The notes under the pieces were generated by a model, which was not told the DNA's origin, searched no databases, and saw only the letters and a list, made by a program, of their open reading frames with translations. A stretch of DNA of 33,804 nucleotides from Clostridiaceae bacterium (lineage in GTDB: Bacteria > Bacillota > Clostridia > Oscillospirales > Acutalibacteraceae), in contig CAJGCA010000012.1 of assembly GCA_904501705.1 (NCBI GenBank), positions 1 through 33,804 on the forward strand, in the 5' to 3' direction. Below are positions 7,208 through 15,005 of this stretch, piece by piece; the first letter of the stretch is position 1; every line of letters begins with the position of its first letter. The position numbers and the translations under genes are program-made.

Positions 7208-7248
7208 ACTATACCACAATTCCTCATTGGTTACAACAAAGGTTACAA
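7208..7248 (-). promoter_or_regulatory. SigA promoter of the O-antigen-ligase-like gene with tandem TTGTAACC repeats
   Basis: On the minus strand TTGTAA (7231-7236), a 17-bp spacer and TATAGT (7208-7213). Two direct copies of TTGTAACC (7229-7236 and 7241-7248) are 12 bases apart. The inner one overlaps the -35, as in response-regulator binding sites. Confidence 0.7.
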
Positions 7249-7332
7249 ACCTGTTATCTTTTTCGTTCGGTTGGCAAGGGGCGCCAATGTGGCAAAGATA
7301 TTTTTGCGCAGTTTAACCAATTCCGGCATTCG

Positions 7333-7368
7333 GTATATTTGTCCTTCGACACGCATATAGTGTGTCGA
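7333..7368 (+). promoter_or_regulatory. SigE-like promoter and Spo0A-box-like inverted repeat before the SipL-like gene
   Basis: GTATATT (7333-7339) and CATATAGT (7354-7361), separated by 14 bp, resemble the SigE elements (-35 ending ATATT, -10 CATACAnT). TTCGACA (7345-7351) is an exact reverse-strand Spo0A box, and with GTGTCGA (7362-7368) it makes a 7-bp inverted repeat over the -10. All of this comes from consensus matching. Confidence 0.5.
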
Positions 7369-7388
7369 GACGAAAAGGAGTGGATGCT

Positions 7389-8930
7389 ATGGAACAGCTG
7401 TTGCAAAAGGAGAAAATCGCGATTACCGAGTCGGTGCTGGATGCTACTGAGGAATATGCGATCAGCGGCGACTTTATTTTGCCGGAATATTGCCCCGACG
7501 TGGCGGTGGTGCTCAAGTGCGTGATCACACCGCGACTGCATAACCGCCGCTGGAATGGGGACGCTTTTAACGCAGACGGCATCGCGGTGGTGCGTATTCT
7601 GTATCTTGACGAAGAGCGCGTGTGCGTGCGGGAGGCGGAATTTACCCAGCCAATCAACTGCACGCTGCGTGGGCAGAGCGGCTGTGAGACGGTGCCAGTG
7701 CAGGTATGGATGACGCAGGATTATGTCAATTGCCGCGCGGTCAGTCCGCGGCGGATCGAGGTCCGCGCGGGATTTACGTTAAAAGCTCGCGCCGAGAGAG
7801 CAAAGACGATCGAGATGCCTTATGCTTCGGCGCAGGAGCATCTGTATACCAAGAGCATCGCGAAAACGCTGAGCGCGCCGCTGGCCTTCGGCGAAAAAAG
7901 CATTACCGTCAATGAGATCTTGTCGTTTGACAGCGGACTACCCGCGGCGGAGCAGCTGCTTGGCGGCGATTGCAGCGCTGCGGTATCTGAGGTCAAGCTG
8001 CTGACCGATAAAGCGATCGTGAAAGGGCAGATATACCTGCATCAGTTGTATACCGATGACAGTGTGGGCGGTACAACGTTTGTGTTGGAGTATACGCTCC
8101 CGTTCAGTGCGATCATTGATGCCGAGGGCGTGCGTGATGGACAGCTGCATATTGCGCAGGTCAGCCTTCTGTCCGACACGGAGGAATGCGTTGCCGGTGA
8201 GGGAGGGAAGAATACAGCGCTCAGTTTCAATGCCAAGCTGCTCATTCAACTCACAACATACGAGAAAACGTCCGTGAAGCTGATAACGGATGCCTATCAT
8301 CCGCAGTATCCTGTGTCTCTGAGTGACGACACCCTGTCGGTTTGTTCGCTCGTCGAGGTGCTGCGTCATACCGCGACGGTGCAGAAGAGTGTGGCGCTGC
8401 CGAGTGATGGCCTTCGGGAGATCGTAGACGTTTGGGTGATGCCAATGCCGAGCGTTGGACGAGTGGATAACGGACGGGTAGAGCTGACGGCGCCGATGCT
8501 TCTGTCGCTGTTAGTAAGAGATGCGGATGGAGCGATCGCCTATTATGAGCGGTCGGAGGATTTTTATATCGAGTGCACGCAGACACATCCTTGCACTTCG
8601 TCGGAAATGCTGGTGAAGGCACAGCCGTCGGTGATGGGCTTGAGTTATGCGGCGGTCGGTGACAAGTTGGATGTGCGGCTGACGCTCGTGGTCAATTGCG
8701 AGCTGTGGGAGATGGCAGACGAGCGTGTGGTAAGGGATATCACTTTGCAGAGCGAGAAGCCATATCCGATGGATACTACGACGATGAAGCTGTACTATGC
8801 CGATGCGGGCGAGAGTGTGTGGGACATTGCTCGCCGCTGTCATACGTCGCCCGACGCCGTGCGGGAGGAAAACGATCTGCGCGAGGAGATCTTGTCGACA
8901 AAAACCGTTCTTCTCATCCCTGCGAATTAA
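7389..8930 (+). CDS. SipL-like spore protein: DUF3794 domains plus C-terminal LysM
   Basis: The 513-residue protein contains repeated DUF3794-type modules: an N-terminal stretch with SGDFILPEYCPDVAVVLKC, a second one around residues 170-270, and further related beta-rich segments. The last 45 residues are LysM-like (YYADAGESVWDIARRCHTSP to LLIPAN). This is the architecture of C. difficile SipL, which binds SpoIVA through its LysM domain and is needed to attach the spore coat. Start: the ATG at 7389 has GGAG at 7377-7380; an upstream GTG at 7362 lacks a ribosome site. It is monocistronic, with a SigE-like promoter that fits mother-cell expression. The role is inferred from architecture. Other DUF3794/LysM spore proteins exist, so orthology to SipL is not certain. 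Confidence 0.85.
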   Translation: MEQLLQKEKIAITESVLDATEEYAISGDFILPEYCPDVAVVLKCVITPRLHNRRWNGDAFNADGIAVVRILYLDEERVCVREAEFTQPINCTLRGQSGCETVPVQVWMTQDYVNCRAVSPRRIEVRAGFTLKARAERAKTIEMPYASAQEHLYTKSIAKTLSAPLAFGEKSITVNEILSFDSGLPAAEQLLGGDCSAAVSEVKLLTDKAIVKGQIYLHQLYTDDSVGGTTFVLEYTLPFSAIIDAEGVRDGQLHIAQVSLLSDTEECVAGEGGKNTALSFNAKLLIQLTTYEKTSVKLITDAYHPQYPVSLSDDTLSVCSLVEVLRHTATVQKSVALPSDGLREIVDVWVMPMPSVGRVDNGRVELTAPMLLSLLVRDADGAIAYYERSEDFYIECTQTHPCTSSEMLVKAQPSVMGLSYAAVGDKLDVRLTLVVNCELWEMADERVVRDITLQSEKPYPMDTTTMKLYYADAGESVWDIARRCHTSPDAVREENDLREEILSTKTVLLIPAN

Positions 8931-8966
8931 GAAAAATCAGCGAGCCGCCCCTCGGGCGGCTCGCTG
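8931..8966 (-). terminator. Terminator of the HAD phosphatase gene
   Basis: A 13-bp GC-rich stem (8938-8950 with 8954-8966) is followed by TTTTTC on the minus strand. On the plus strand there is no T-run, so it is a weaker end for the SipL-like gene. Confidence 0.75.
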
Positions 8967-8970
8967 CGCA

Positions 8971-9762
8971 TTATCGAAGATATTGTAGGATCTCGGCGAT
9001 GTTTTCTGCCGTGTAGGTGGGGCGAATATCGTTTTGCTGCCACATTTCGTGGGTGGTCTCACCGCTAAACACCAGTACGGTATCAATGCCAGCGTTGACG
9101 CCGCAGGCGATATCGGTGTAGATGCGGTCGCCGATCATTACTGCATCCTCAGGCGCGGCACTGAACTTTTGCATCGCGAGGCGCGCCATGGCAGGCTCCG
9201 GTTTGCCGATGAAATAGGGGCGCTTGCCTGTTGCGCGCCACAGCATCTCGCAAACACTGCCGCAGTCGGGCACGTAGCCGAACGCGGTCGGGCAGACCCA
9301 ATCGGGGTTTGTCGCTAGGTAGGTGATGTCCCGCCTGAGCAGAATGCAGGCATCCTCGAGCTTTTGGAACGTGAGTTCGTTGTCGTTGCCCATCAGCAGG
9401 CAGTCGATGTCATCTTCGAGATGATCGGTGACGGTAAAGCCACTGTCGGCCAATTCCTTGCGGAAGGAGGCGGTGCCGGCGGCGTAGATCTTGTTACCTG
9501 TATAGTTTTCGTGCAGATAGACGCAGGTCGCCATCGTGGAGGTGAAGAAATCCTCCGCTGTCGCCTCGATGCCGAGCCGCACAAGCTTTTGAACGTAAAC
9601 CTCAACGCTTTTGGAAGAATTGTTGGTCAGAAATAGGTAACGGCCGCCGTTTTCTTTGATCTGATGCAGAAATTCGAGGCATCCCTCGAACAGATCGTCG
9701 TCAAGATACAGTGTGCCATCCATATCCAACATAAATAACTTTTTGTGTTTTAATGCGTTCAT
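8971..9762 (-). CDS. HAD-IIA family phosphatase (NagD/AraL type)
   Basis: The 263-residue protein has motif I DMDGTLY (nucleophile D13, acid D15). Motif II lies in FLTNNSSKS, the C2-cap follows, and GKPEPAM supplies the motif III lysine. Motif IV is MIGDRIYTDIACG. This is the HAD subclass IIA with NagD, AraL and pyridoxal or glycolate phosphatases, which hydrolyse small phosphometabolites in the cytosol. The substrate cannot be deduced. Start: the ATG at 9760-9762 has GGAG upstream, and the domain begins right there; the 39 extra codons further upstream cover the promoter and are not coding. It is divergent from the AGCS symporter. Confidence 0.92.
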   Translation of the reverse strand: MNALKHKKLFMLDMDGTLYLDDDLFEGCLEFLHQIKENGGRYLFLTNNSSKSVEVYVQKLVRLGIEATAEDFFTSTMATCVYLHENYTGNKIYAAGTASFRKELADSGFTVTDHLEDDIDCLLMGNDNELTFQKLEDACILLRRDITYLATNPDWVCPTAFGYVPDCGSVCEMLWRATGKRPYFIGKPEPAMARLAMQKFSAAPEDAVMIGDRIYTDIACGVNAGIDTVLVFSGETTHEMWQQNDIRPTYTAENIAEILQYLR

Positions 9763-9787
9763 TCTTTTCACTCCGTTCTTCCATATT

Positions 9788-9815
9788 ATCATACACCACT
9801 TGGGAATTTTGTCAA
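9788..9815 (-). promoter_or_regulatory. SigA promoter of the HAD phosphatase gene
   Basis: On the minus strand a perfect TTGACA (9810-9815), a 16-bp spacer and TATGAT (9788-9793). Confidence 0.75.
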
Positions 9816-9834
9816 CAAAGAAAGGGCGAATTCG

Positions 9835-11298
9835 ATGGATTTTGCTCGATTGGCTACGGCTGCTCCGGCGTTGGAACATATTAATAAATGGGTGTGGGGT
9901 CCGACACTGCTGACGCTGGTGCTGGGTGTCGGCGTGTTACTTTCGGTGCGCACGGGCTTTGTGCAGGCACGCCGCCTTGGCCGTGCCATCCGCCTGTTGG
10001 GTCATGCGGATGGCGACGGGGAAGGGGTCAGCCCCTTCGCAGTGCTGTGCACGGCGCTGTCCGCCGCTATCGGCACGGGAAACATTGTTGGTGTTGCCAC
10101 CGCTGTGTCAGCGGGTGGTCCGGGCGCAATCTTCTGGATGCTGGTATCGGCATTCTTCGGAATGGCGACCAAGTTTGCTGAAGGGGTGCTGGCGGTCAGA
10201 TATCGTGCGGTCGATAAGGGGGAACTTGTCGGTGGACCGTTTTACTATATTGAGCTGGGGATGGGACCGCGCTTTCAGTGGATGGGTAAGCTGTATGCAT
10301 TGTTTGGTGCACTGGCGGGCTTGCTCGGCATCGGCACCATCACCCAGAGCAACAGCATTACTGCCGCGGCTGAGAGCTTGCTGGATGCCGACTACACGGC
10401 GACGTTTGTGCTTGGCGATGCGACCCATTCGTGGGTGTCGGTGTTCGTCGGTGGTGCGGTGACGGTGCTCGCTGCACTGGTCATTCTCGGCGGCATCGGT
10501 CGCATCTCCCGAGTAGCAACTGTGTTGGTGCCGCTGATGTTGTGCGTGTATATCAGTGCGATCGGGATGATCTTGTTGGCGAATATTTCCCGCATCCCTG
10601 CGGCAGTGTCGCTGATCCTGCGCGCCGCCTTTGCGCCGAGGGCGGTGCTCGGCGCGGCAGTCGGAATTACCGTCAAGCAGGCAATGCGGCTCGGCATCGG
10701 ACGAGGGATCTTTTCTAATGAGGCGGGAATGGGCACAGAAGCAATCGCCGCTGCCGCCTCGCGCACGACTTCGCCCGTGCAGCAGGGACTACTGTGTATG
10801 ATGAGCACCTTCATTGATACGGTGGTGCTGTGCACGGTCGCGGGGCTGGCGCTAGTGGTTACGGGTGCTGACCGGCAGAGCGGTCTTGACGGTGTGTCGA
10901 TGACTGCTTATGCGTGGGCACAGGGACTGCCGTTTCCGCCCGCAGTGTCGCGGTTGTTGCTGGTCATGTGTTTAATATTTTTCGCTTTTTCGACGATTCT
11001 CGGGTGGAGCTTTTACGCTGAGCGGTGTATGCGCTATCTTTGTGGCGGCCGCACAGCGTGGATGCGGGGCTATCGGTTCGCCTATATTGCGGCGGTGTTT
11101 ATCGGCCCGTATCTGTCGGTGTCATCGGCTTGGGCTGTGGCAGATATCTGCAATGGTTGTATGATGTTCCCGAATTTAGTTGCACTGTTGTCGTTAAGTG
11201 GGGTGGTTGCGCGCGAAGCGCGGGAGGTTTTCGGTCGTGATGCGAAAAAACTCACAAAAAAAGGCAAAAAACCGCTTGACGGCAGACGAAAAGGCTGA
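9835..11298 (+). CDS. AGCS family Na+/alanine (glycine) symporter
   Basis: The 487-residue polytopic membrane protein has AGCS family signatures: SAAIGTGNIVGVATAVSAGGPGAIFWM (about residues 78-104), FFGMATKFAEGVLAVRYR, GGPFYYIELGMG, FSNEAGMGTEAIAAAAS, and FAFSTILGWSFYAERC near the end. These carriers import small neutral amino acids, usually alanine or glycine, with sodium. The C-terminal tail is lysine-rich and cytoplasmic. An AGAAAGGG ribosome site precedes the ATG. Because alr lies in the same region, an alanine role is tempting but unproven. The last codons overlap the -35 and spacer of the rpsF promoter. Confidence 0.94.
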   Translation: MDFARLATAAPALEHINKWVWGPTLLTLVLGVGVLLSVRTGFVQARRLGRAIRLLGHADGDGEGVSPFAVLCTALSAAIGTGNIVGVATAVSAGGPGAIFWMLVSAFFGMATKFAEGVLAVRYRAVDKGELVGGPFYYIELGMGPRFQWMGKLYALFGALAGLLGIGTITQSNSITAAAESLLDADYTATFVLGDATHSWVSVFVGGAVTVLAALVILGGIGRISRVATVLVPLMLCVYISAIGMILLANISRIPAAVSLILRAAFAPRAVLGAAVGITVKQAMRLGIGRGIFSNEAGMGTEAIAAAASRTTSPVQQGLLCMMSTFIDTVVLCTVAGLALVVTGADRQSGLDGVSMTAYAWAQGLPFPPAVSRLLLVMCLIFFAFSTILGWSFYAERCMRYLCGGRTAWMRGYRFAYIAAVFIGPYLSVSSAWAVADICNGCMMFPNLVALLSLSGVVAREAREVFGRDAKKLTKKGKKPLDGRRKG

Positions 11299-11304
11299 TA
11301 TAAT
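11276..11304 (+). promoter_or_regulatory. SigA promoter of rpsF-ssb-rpsR
   Basis: TTGACG (11276-11281), a 17-bp spacer and TATAAT (11299-11304). The -35 and spacer lie inside the 3' end of the symporter gene, and the -10 starts just after its stop. Confidence 0.85.
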
Positions 11305-11382
11305 ATTGAAGTTCATGAGATGTGGACAATCCTTGCCTCGCACAAGATGCGAGGCCATCAGACCATAAGGAGGTGCAACAAT
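11305..11382 (+). promoter_or_regulatory. rpsF leader with hairpin, possible S6:S18 autoregulatory element
   Basis: The roughly 75-base leader holds a perfect 8-bp hairpin, GCCTCGCA (11335-11342) with TGCGAGGC (11348-11355), followed by an unpaired CATCAGACCA and AAGGAGGT. Bacterial rpsF leaders often carry an S6:S18-binding hairpin. I could not confirm its conserved internal loop here. Confidence 0.4.
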
Positions 11383-11682
11383 ATGCCCACAGTCAAAGCT
11401 TCCTACGAGGCGGTATTCATTTTCTCCCTCAAGGCGGGGGAAGAGGCGGTTGCCGAACTCAAGGAGAAATTTCGTGCGCTGATCGAGCAGAACGCGGAGA
11501 TCGGCGAGGTCGATGAGTGGGGCAAGCGCAAGCTCGCTTACCTGATCGACGATGAGGCGGAAGGCTTCTACGTGCTGTACAACTTTGTCAGCGGTCCGGC
11601 TTTCCCGGCGGAGCTCGAGCGTGTCAGCGGTATCACCGATGGCGTGCTTCGTTCCATGGTTGTCCGTAAGAACGAGGAATAA
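11383..11682 (+). CDS. rpsF: 30S ribosomal protein S6
   Basis: The 99-residue protein has S6 features: YEAVFIFSL at the start, VDEWGKRKLAYLIDDEAEGFYVLYNF in the middle and LRSMVVRKNEE at the end. S6 binds 16S rRNA together with S18 on the platform of the small subunit. Start: the ATG at 11383 lies eight bases after AAGGAGGT (11367-11374); upstream in-frame codons belong to the leader. It is first in the classical rpsF-ssb-rpsR operon, 12 bases before ssb. Confidence 0.97.
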   Translation: MPTVKASYEAVFIFSLKAGEEAVAELKEKFRALIEQNAEIGEVDEWGKRKLAYLIDDEAEGFYVLYNFVSGPAFPAELERVSGITDGVLRSMVVRKNEE

Positions 11683-11694
11683 GGAGGGAATACT

Positions 11695-12135
11695 ATGAAC
11701 TCAATCTGCTTAATGGGTCGTTTGACCGGTGATCCGGAGCTTAAGACCACCCAGAGCGGCGTCTCCTTGACCAATTTCAGCGTGGCGGTAGATCGTCGTT
11801 CAAAGGATCAGGAGCGGCAGACCGATTTCATCAATTGCGTAGCTTGGCGTTATACTGCTGAGTTTATTACCCGCTATTTCCGTAAAGGGCAGCGAATTGC
11901 TGTGCAGGGCTCTTTGCAGTCCCGCAGCTACACCGCGAACGACGGCAGTAAGCGTACTGTCTACGAGGTCGTGGTCGACAATGCATTTTTCTGTGAGTCC
12001 AAGGGCGGCCAGACCGCCGGGGCTCCCAACTACGATTCTCAGATCCCGCAGGTCAGCGAGGCGAGACCCGCCTTCTCCACCGCCAACACCGGCGATTTCG
12101 AGGAGATCCTCACCGATGAGGAGCTGCCCTTCTAA
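11695..12135 (+). CDS. ssb: Single-stranded DNA-binding protein
   Basis: The 146-residue protein has an N-terminal OB fold (MNSICLMGRLTGDPEL, then FSVAVDRR and TDFINCVAWRYTAEFI, then KGQRIAVQGSLQSRSY). A flexible tail ends in the acidic tip DEELPF, which recruits replication and repair partners. The ribosome site is GGAGGG. The position between rpsF and rpsR is the standard Firmicutes arrangement, linking ssb supply to growth rate. Confidence 0.97.
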   Translation: MNSICLMGRLTGDPELKTTQSGVSLTNFSVAVDRRSKDQERQTDFINCVAWRYTAEFITRYFRKGQRIAVQGSLQSRSYTANDGSKRTVYEVVVDNAFFCESKGGQTAGAPNYDSQIPQVSEARPAFSTANTGDFEEILTDEELPF

Positions 12136-12178
12136 GGGCACGAGAACAGTTGACTATTGAGTAAAGGAGGCCTTCATC

Positions 12179-12433
12179 ATGGCTGAAAGAACCGAACGTC
12201 CCGAGCGCCCCATGCGCGGCCGTAAAGGTCATCGCAAGGTGTGCCAGTTCTGCGTCGATAAGATGGATTACATCGATTACAAGGATGTTGCTCGTCTGCG
12301 CCGCTACATGTCCGAGCGTGCCAAGATCCTGCCCCGTCGTGTGACCGGCACTTGCGCCCGCCATCAGAGAGATCTGACCACCGCGATCAAGCGTGCCCGT
12401 CAGATCGCTCTGGTACCTTTTGTGACCGACTAA
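12179..12433 (+). CDS. rpsR: 30S ribosomal protein S18 (zinc-binding type)
   Basis: The 84-residue protein contains KVCQFCVDKMDYIDYKD, then LRRYMSERAKILPRRVTGTCARHQRDL. C22, C25, C59 and H62 keep the metal ligands of a C+ S18, in contrast to zinc-free S18 paralogues. It partners with S6 on the 30S platform. The ribosome site is AAAGGAGG. It is the last gene of the operon, closed by a strong terminator. Confidence 0.97.
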   Translation: MAERTERPERPMRGRKGHRKVCQFCVDKMDYIDYKDVARLRRYMSERAKILPRRVTGTCARHQRDLTTAIKRARQIALVPFVTD

Positions 12434-12444
12434 ATCGATACAGA

Positions 12445-12480
12445 AAAAATCGCCCGTTCCGATCGGAACGGGCGATTTTT
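12445..12480. terminator. Bidirectional terminator between rpsR and tmcAL
   Basis: Perfect 16-bp arms (12445-12460 and 12465-12480) surround GATC, with T-runs on both strands. Confidence 0.92.
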
Positions 12481-12482
12481 CG

Positions 12483-13667
12483 TTATCCGATTTTATTGGT
12501 GTGATCCGCACCGCAGGGGAGCGGCGAGGAGAGTGTCAGCGCGTGCAGGTCGGTCGCGCGGCATTCGAGCGCGAACAACGCCTGCGCCTCAGCGGACAGC
12601 TCGCGCACCTGCGCGGTGCGGGTGAGGATCGGCCGGGTAGGTGTGGTGGCGGAGAGGATCTCCCTCCCTCGTTCGTTCATCGCAAGAACGCGGATGTAGG
12701 GCGGTGTGGAATAGGTCTCCTCACTCGGTATGCCCAGCAGTGCCGCCCACAGCGCGCGGCGTAGTCGTGCCGCGGGATAACGGCGGGTCTTCACTGCTTC
12801 GAGCAGCTCGGTGTAGCTTGCTGCGGTGCGGGAGGCTTGGTGGAGACGATACTCCAGCCCCTCGGAGATGTAGGGCAGTGCCGCGAAGTCGGCAAGCGAC
12901 ATCGCACGCAGACGGGCGACCAGGGCGTGCTCCAACACATCCGTTCGGGTGGCGATGTGTCCTGCCGCCACTGCTTTTTCGAGGATCTTCGCCGACCCGT
13001 TCGGCATACACGCCATCGCTTCGTCGACTAGTCCTTCCCGTATCAGCCAGCGCAGATGACTCGCGCTGGCGGTGTTGTCGCAGATCTCGGTCGCGTTGTG
13101 TGCCGTGCCGACTCGTTTGAGCGTGTGGAAGGAGAAGCTCGCCCCAATCTTTGCAGTGGCGCGGATATATTCCAGCCCCAGTGTGTTGTTTGGGCTCTCC
13201 AATAGGGCGGCAAGGCTGTCCACTTTACACATCTCTGCCGCCTTTTGCCGTGCGGCGGCGTAGGGGATGCCGGTGGCGAGTGCCTCCTTGAGTGCCATTT
13301 TGTAGACAGGTGTGTCGGTGAGCGCGGCGAGCTCTTGCAGGGCGGCTGTATCGCCACATTCACTACCAAAAGAGAGGGTGTCCACGCCCCCGAGCGCGTG
13401 CAGAATGGACACGCCGCCGAGAGTAAACCGCTCGGCGGGAGCCATCGCGAAGGGGAGCGGGTTTTCCAGCACGAGATCGACACCGCAAGCCAGCGCCATT
13501 TGCGCACGATCAAATTTTGTCAGCAGCGCGGGTTCGCCGCGCTGGGTGAATGAGCCGCTGATGACGGTGGCAATGTGGGTTGCGCCATCGGCTCGCACGC
13601 TGTCGATGTGCGCTTTGTGCCCGTTATGGAACGGATCGTATTCCGCAATAATGCCCGCAATACGCAA
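12483..13667 (-). CDS. tmcAL: tRNA(Met) cytidine acetate ligase (TmcAL/YlbM family)
   Basis: The 394-residue protein opens with IAGIIAEYDPFHNGHKAHI. The HNGH (14-17) is the nucleotidyltransferase HxGH motif, and VISGSFTQRGEPALL is the family's second signature. B. subtilis TmcAL activates acetate with ATP and makes N4-acetylcytidine at the wobble base of elongator tRNA-Met. Start: TTG at 13665-13667, six bases after GGAGGG; there is no better start. Its divergent neighbour is acetate kinase, so an enzyme that consumes acetate and one that makes it share an intergenic region. The downstream half (alpha-helical tRNA-binding region) is present, so the gene is full length. Confidence 0.9.
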   Translation of the reverse strand: MRIAGIIAEYDPFHNGHKAHIDSVRADGATHIATVISGSFTQRGEPALLTKFDRAQMALACGVDLVLENPLPFAMAPAERFTLGGVSILHALGGVDTLSFGSECGDTAALQELAALTDTPVYKMALKEALATGIPYAAARQKAAEMCKVDSLAALLESPNNTLGLEYIRATAKIGASFSFHTLKRVGTAHNATEICDNTASASHLRWLIREGLVDEAMACMPNGSAKILEKAVAAGHIATRTDVLEHALVARLRAMSLADFAALPYISEGLEYRLHQASRTAASYTELLEAVKTRRYPAARLRRALWAALLGIPSEETYSTPPYIRVLAMNERGREILSATTPTRPILTRTAQVRELSAEAQALFALECRATDLHALTLSSPLPCGADHTNKIG

Positions 13668-13693
13668 AAATATCCCTCCTCAGCAAATAATGG

Positions 13694-13727
13694 TTGAAAT
13701 TCTTATACAAATCAGTTATTATATAAT
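13694..13727 (+). promoter_or_regulatory. Promoter of ackA
   Basis: TTGAAA (13694-13699), a 17-bp spacer and TATTAT (13717-13722). An overlapping TATAAT (13722-13727) would be 22 bp from that -35. The AT-rich core is nearly symmetrical and may also serve divergent tmcAL. Confidence 0.55.
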
Positions 13728-13766
13728 ACGACGTTTTGCCAATAAAATCAATAAGGAGTCTTGAAA

Positions 13767-14954
13767 ATGAAAGTTTTGGTTATTAACGCGGGCAGCTCCT
13801 CTCTGAAATATCAGCTCATTGATATGGAAGGCGAGAAGGTTCTCGCGAAGGGTATTTGCGAGCGCATCGGTCTTGACGACGGCATTTTCACGCATAAAGC
13901 GTACGGTAATGCGTGGAAGTCCACCCCCACGATGCGCAACCACACCGAGGCGTTTGCGCAGGTGAGGCTCGCTCTCACTCAGGGCGAGGGCAAGGTCATT
14001 GACGATCTGTCCGAGGTCAACGCCATCGGTCACCGTGTGGTGCAGGGCGGCGCGAAATACGATTGCTCGGTCGTCATCAACGACGAGGTCATTAAGGATA
14101 TCGAGGCTTACAAGGCGCTTGCACCTCTGCACAACCCGGCTGCTCTGCAGGGCATCGAGGCGGCTACCGCCACCTTCGGCAGCGAGATCACGCAGGTTGC
14201 GGTGTTCGACACCTCGTTCCATCAGACAATGGAGCCCAAGGCGTATATGTTCGGTCTGCCGTATGAGTATTACGAGAAGTACGGAGTGCGCCGTTACGGC
14301 TTCCACGGCACCTCTCATCGCTATGTCAGCGCGCGTTGCGCTGAGTTGCTTGGCGGTGCTGAGGGCAAGCGCATCATCACCTGCCATATCGGCAGTGGCT
14401 CGTCCTTCGCCGCCATCAAGGACGGCAAGGTGGTCGACACCACGATGGGTATGACCCCTCTGGACGGCTTTATGATGGGCACCCGTTCGGGCGGCTTCGA
14501 TCCCTCGGTCGTCACCTTCCTGATGGAGAAGGAGGGTCTGACCCCGAAGCAGATGGACGATATTATGAACAAGAAGTCGGGTATGCTCGGCATCTCCGGT
14601 CAGTTTAACGACGATCGAGACATCGACGCGGCAATTAAGCGCGGCGACGAGCGTTCCAAGCTCGCGTGGGATATGCGTTCCTATCAGATCATCAAGTATA
14701 TCGGCTCGTACGTCGCCGCGCTCGGTGGTCTGGACGGTCTGGTGTTCACTGCGGGCGTCGGCGAGAACCAGCCGAAGCTGCGTGCCGAGGTCATCGAGGC
14801 ACTCGGCTATCTGGGGATGAAGCTCGACGCGAAGGCGAACGAGGTCCACGGTCAGGAGATGCTCATCACCGCTGCGGATTCTACCATCCCTGCCTGGGTT
14901 ATCCCCACGGACGAGGAAATGGTTATCGCTCGCGACACCGCCGCTCTGGCGTAA
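13767..14954 (+). CDS. ackA: Acetate kinase
   Basis: The 395-residue enzyme converts acetyl phosphate and ADP to acetate and ATP, the energy-yielding end of acetate fermentation. Visible motifs are VLVINAGSSSLKYQLID at the start, IGHRVVQGG, FDTSFHQTM, GFHGTSHRYV, ITCHIGSGSSFAAI, and FTAGVGENQP near the C-terminus. Start: the ATG at 13767 is eight bases after AAGGAG (13753-13758); a TTG two codons earlier is less likely. No pta gene lies beside it. A bidirectional terminator follows. Confidence 0.97.
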   Translation: MKVLVINAGSSSLKYQLIDMEGEKVLAKGICERIGLDDGIFTHKAYGNAWKSTPTMRNHTEAFAQVRLALTQGEGKVIDDLSEVNAIGHRVVQGGAKYDCSVVINDEVIKDIEAYKALAPLHNPAALQGIEAATATFGSEITQVAVFDTSFHQTMEPKAYMFGLPYEYYEKYGVRRYGFHGTSHRYVSARCAELLGGAEGKRIITCHIGSGSSFAAIKDGKVVDTTMGMTPLDGFMMGTRSGGFDPSVVTFLMEKEGLTPKQMDDIMNKKSGMLGISGQFNDDRDIDAAIKRGDERSKLAWDMRSYQIIKYIGSYVAALGGLDGLVFTAGVGENQPKLRAEVIEALGYLGMKLDAKANEVHGQEMLITAADSTIPAWVIPTDEEMVIARDTAALA

Positions 14955-14970
14955 ATCAAATCAACCAAAT

Positions 14971-15002
14971 AAAAAGCGAGAGGCAACCGCCTCTCGCTTT
15001 TT
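14971..15002. terminator. Bidirectional terminator between ackA and hemolysin III gene
   Basis: AAAAAGCGAGAGGC (14971-14984) pairs with 14989-15002 around a four-base loop, with T-runs on both strands. Confidence 0.9.
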
Positions 15003-15005
15003 GCT

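Noticed and set aside
7229..7248. A WalR (YycF) box
   Set aside because: The hexamers fit, but the spacer is 6 instead of 5 bp, so it is reported only as an unassigned direct repeat.
13719..14849. A 376-residue minus-strand frame opposite ackA
   Set aside because: Antisense shadow of a highly conserved gene, with no ribosome site and no known motifs.
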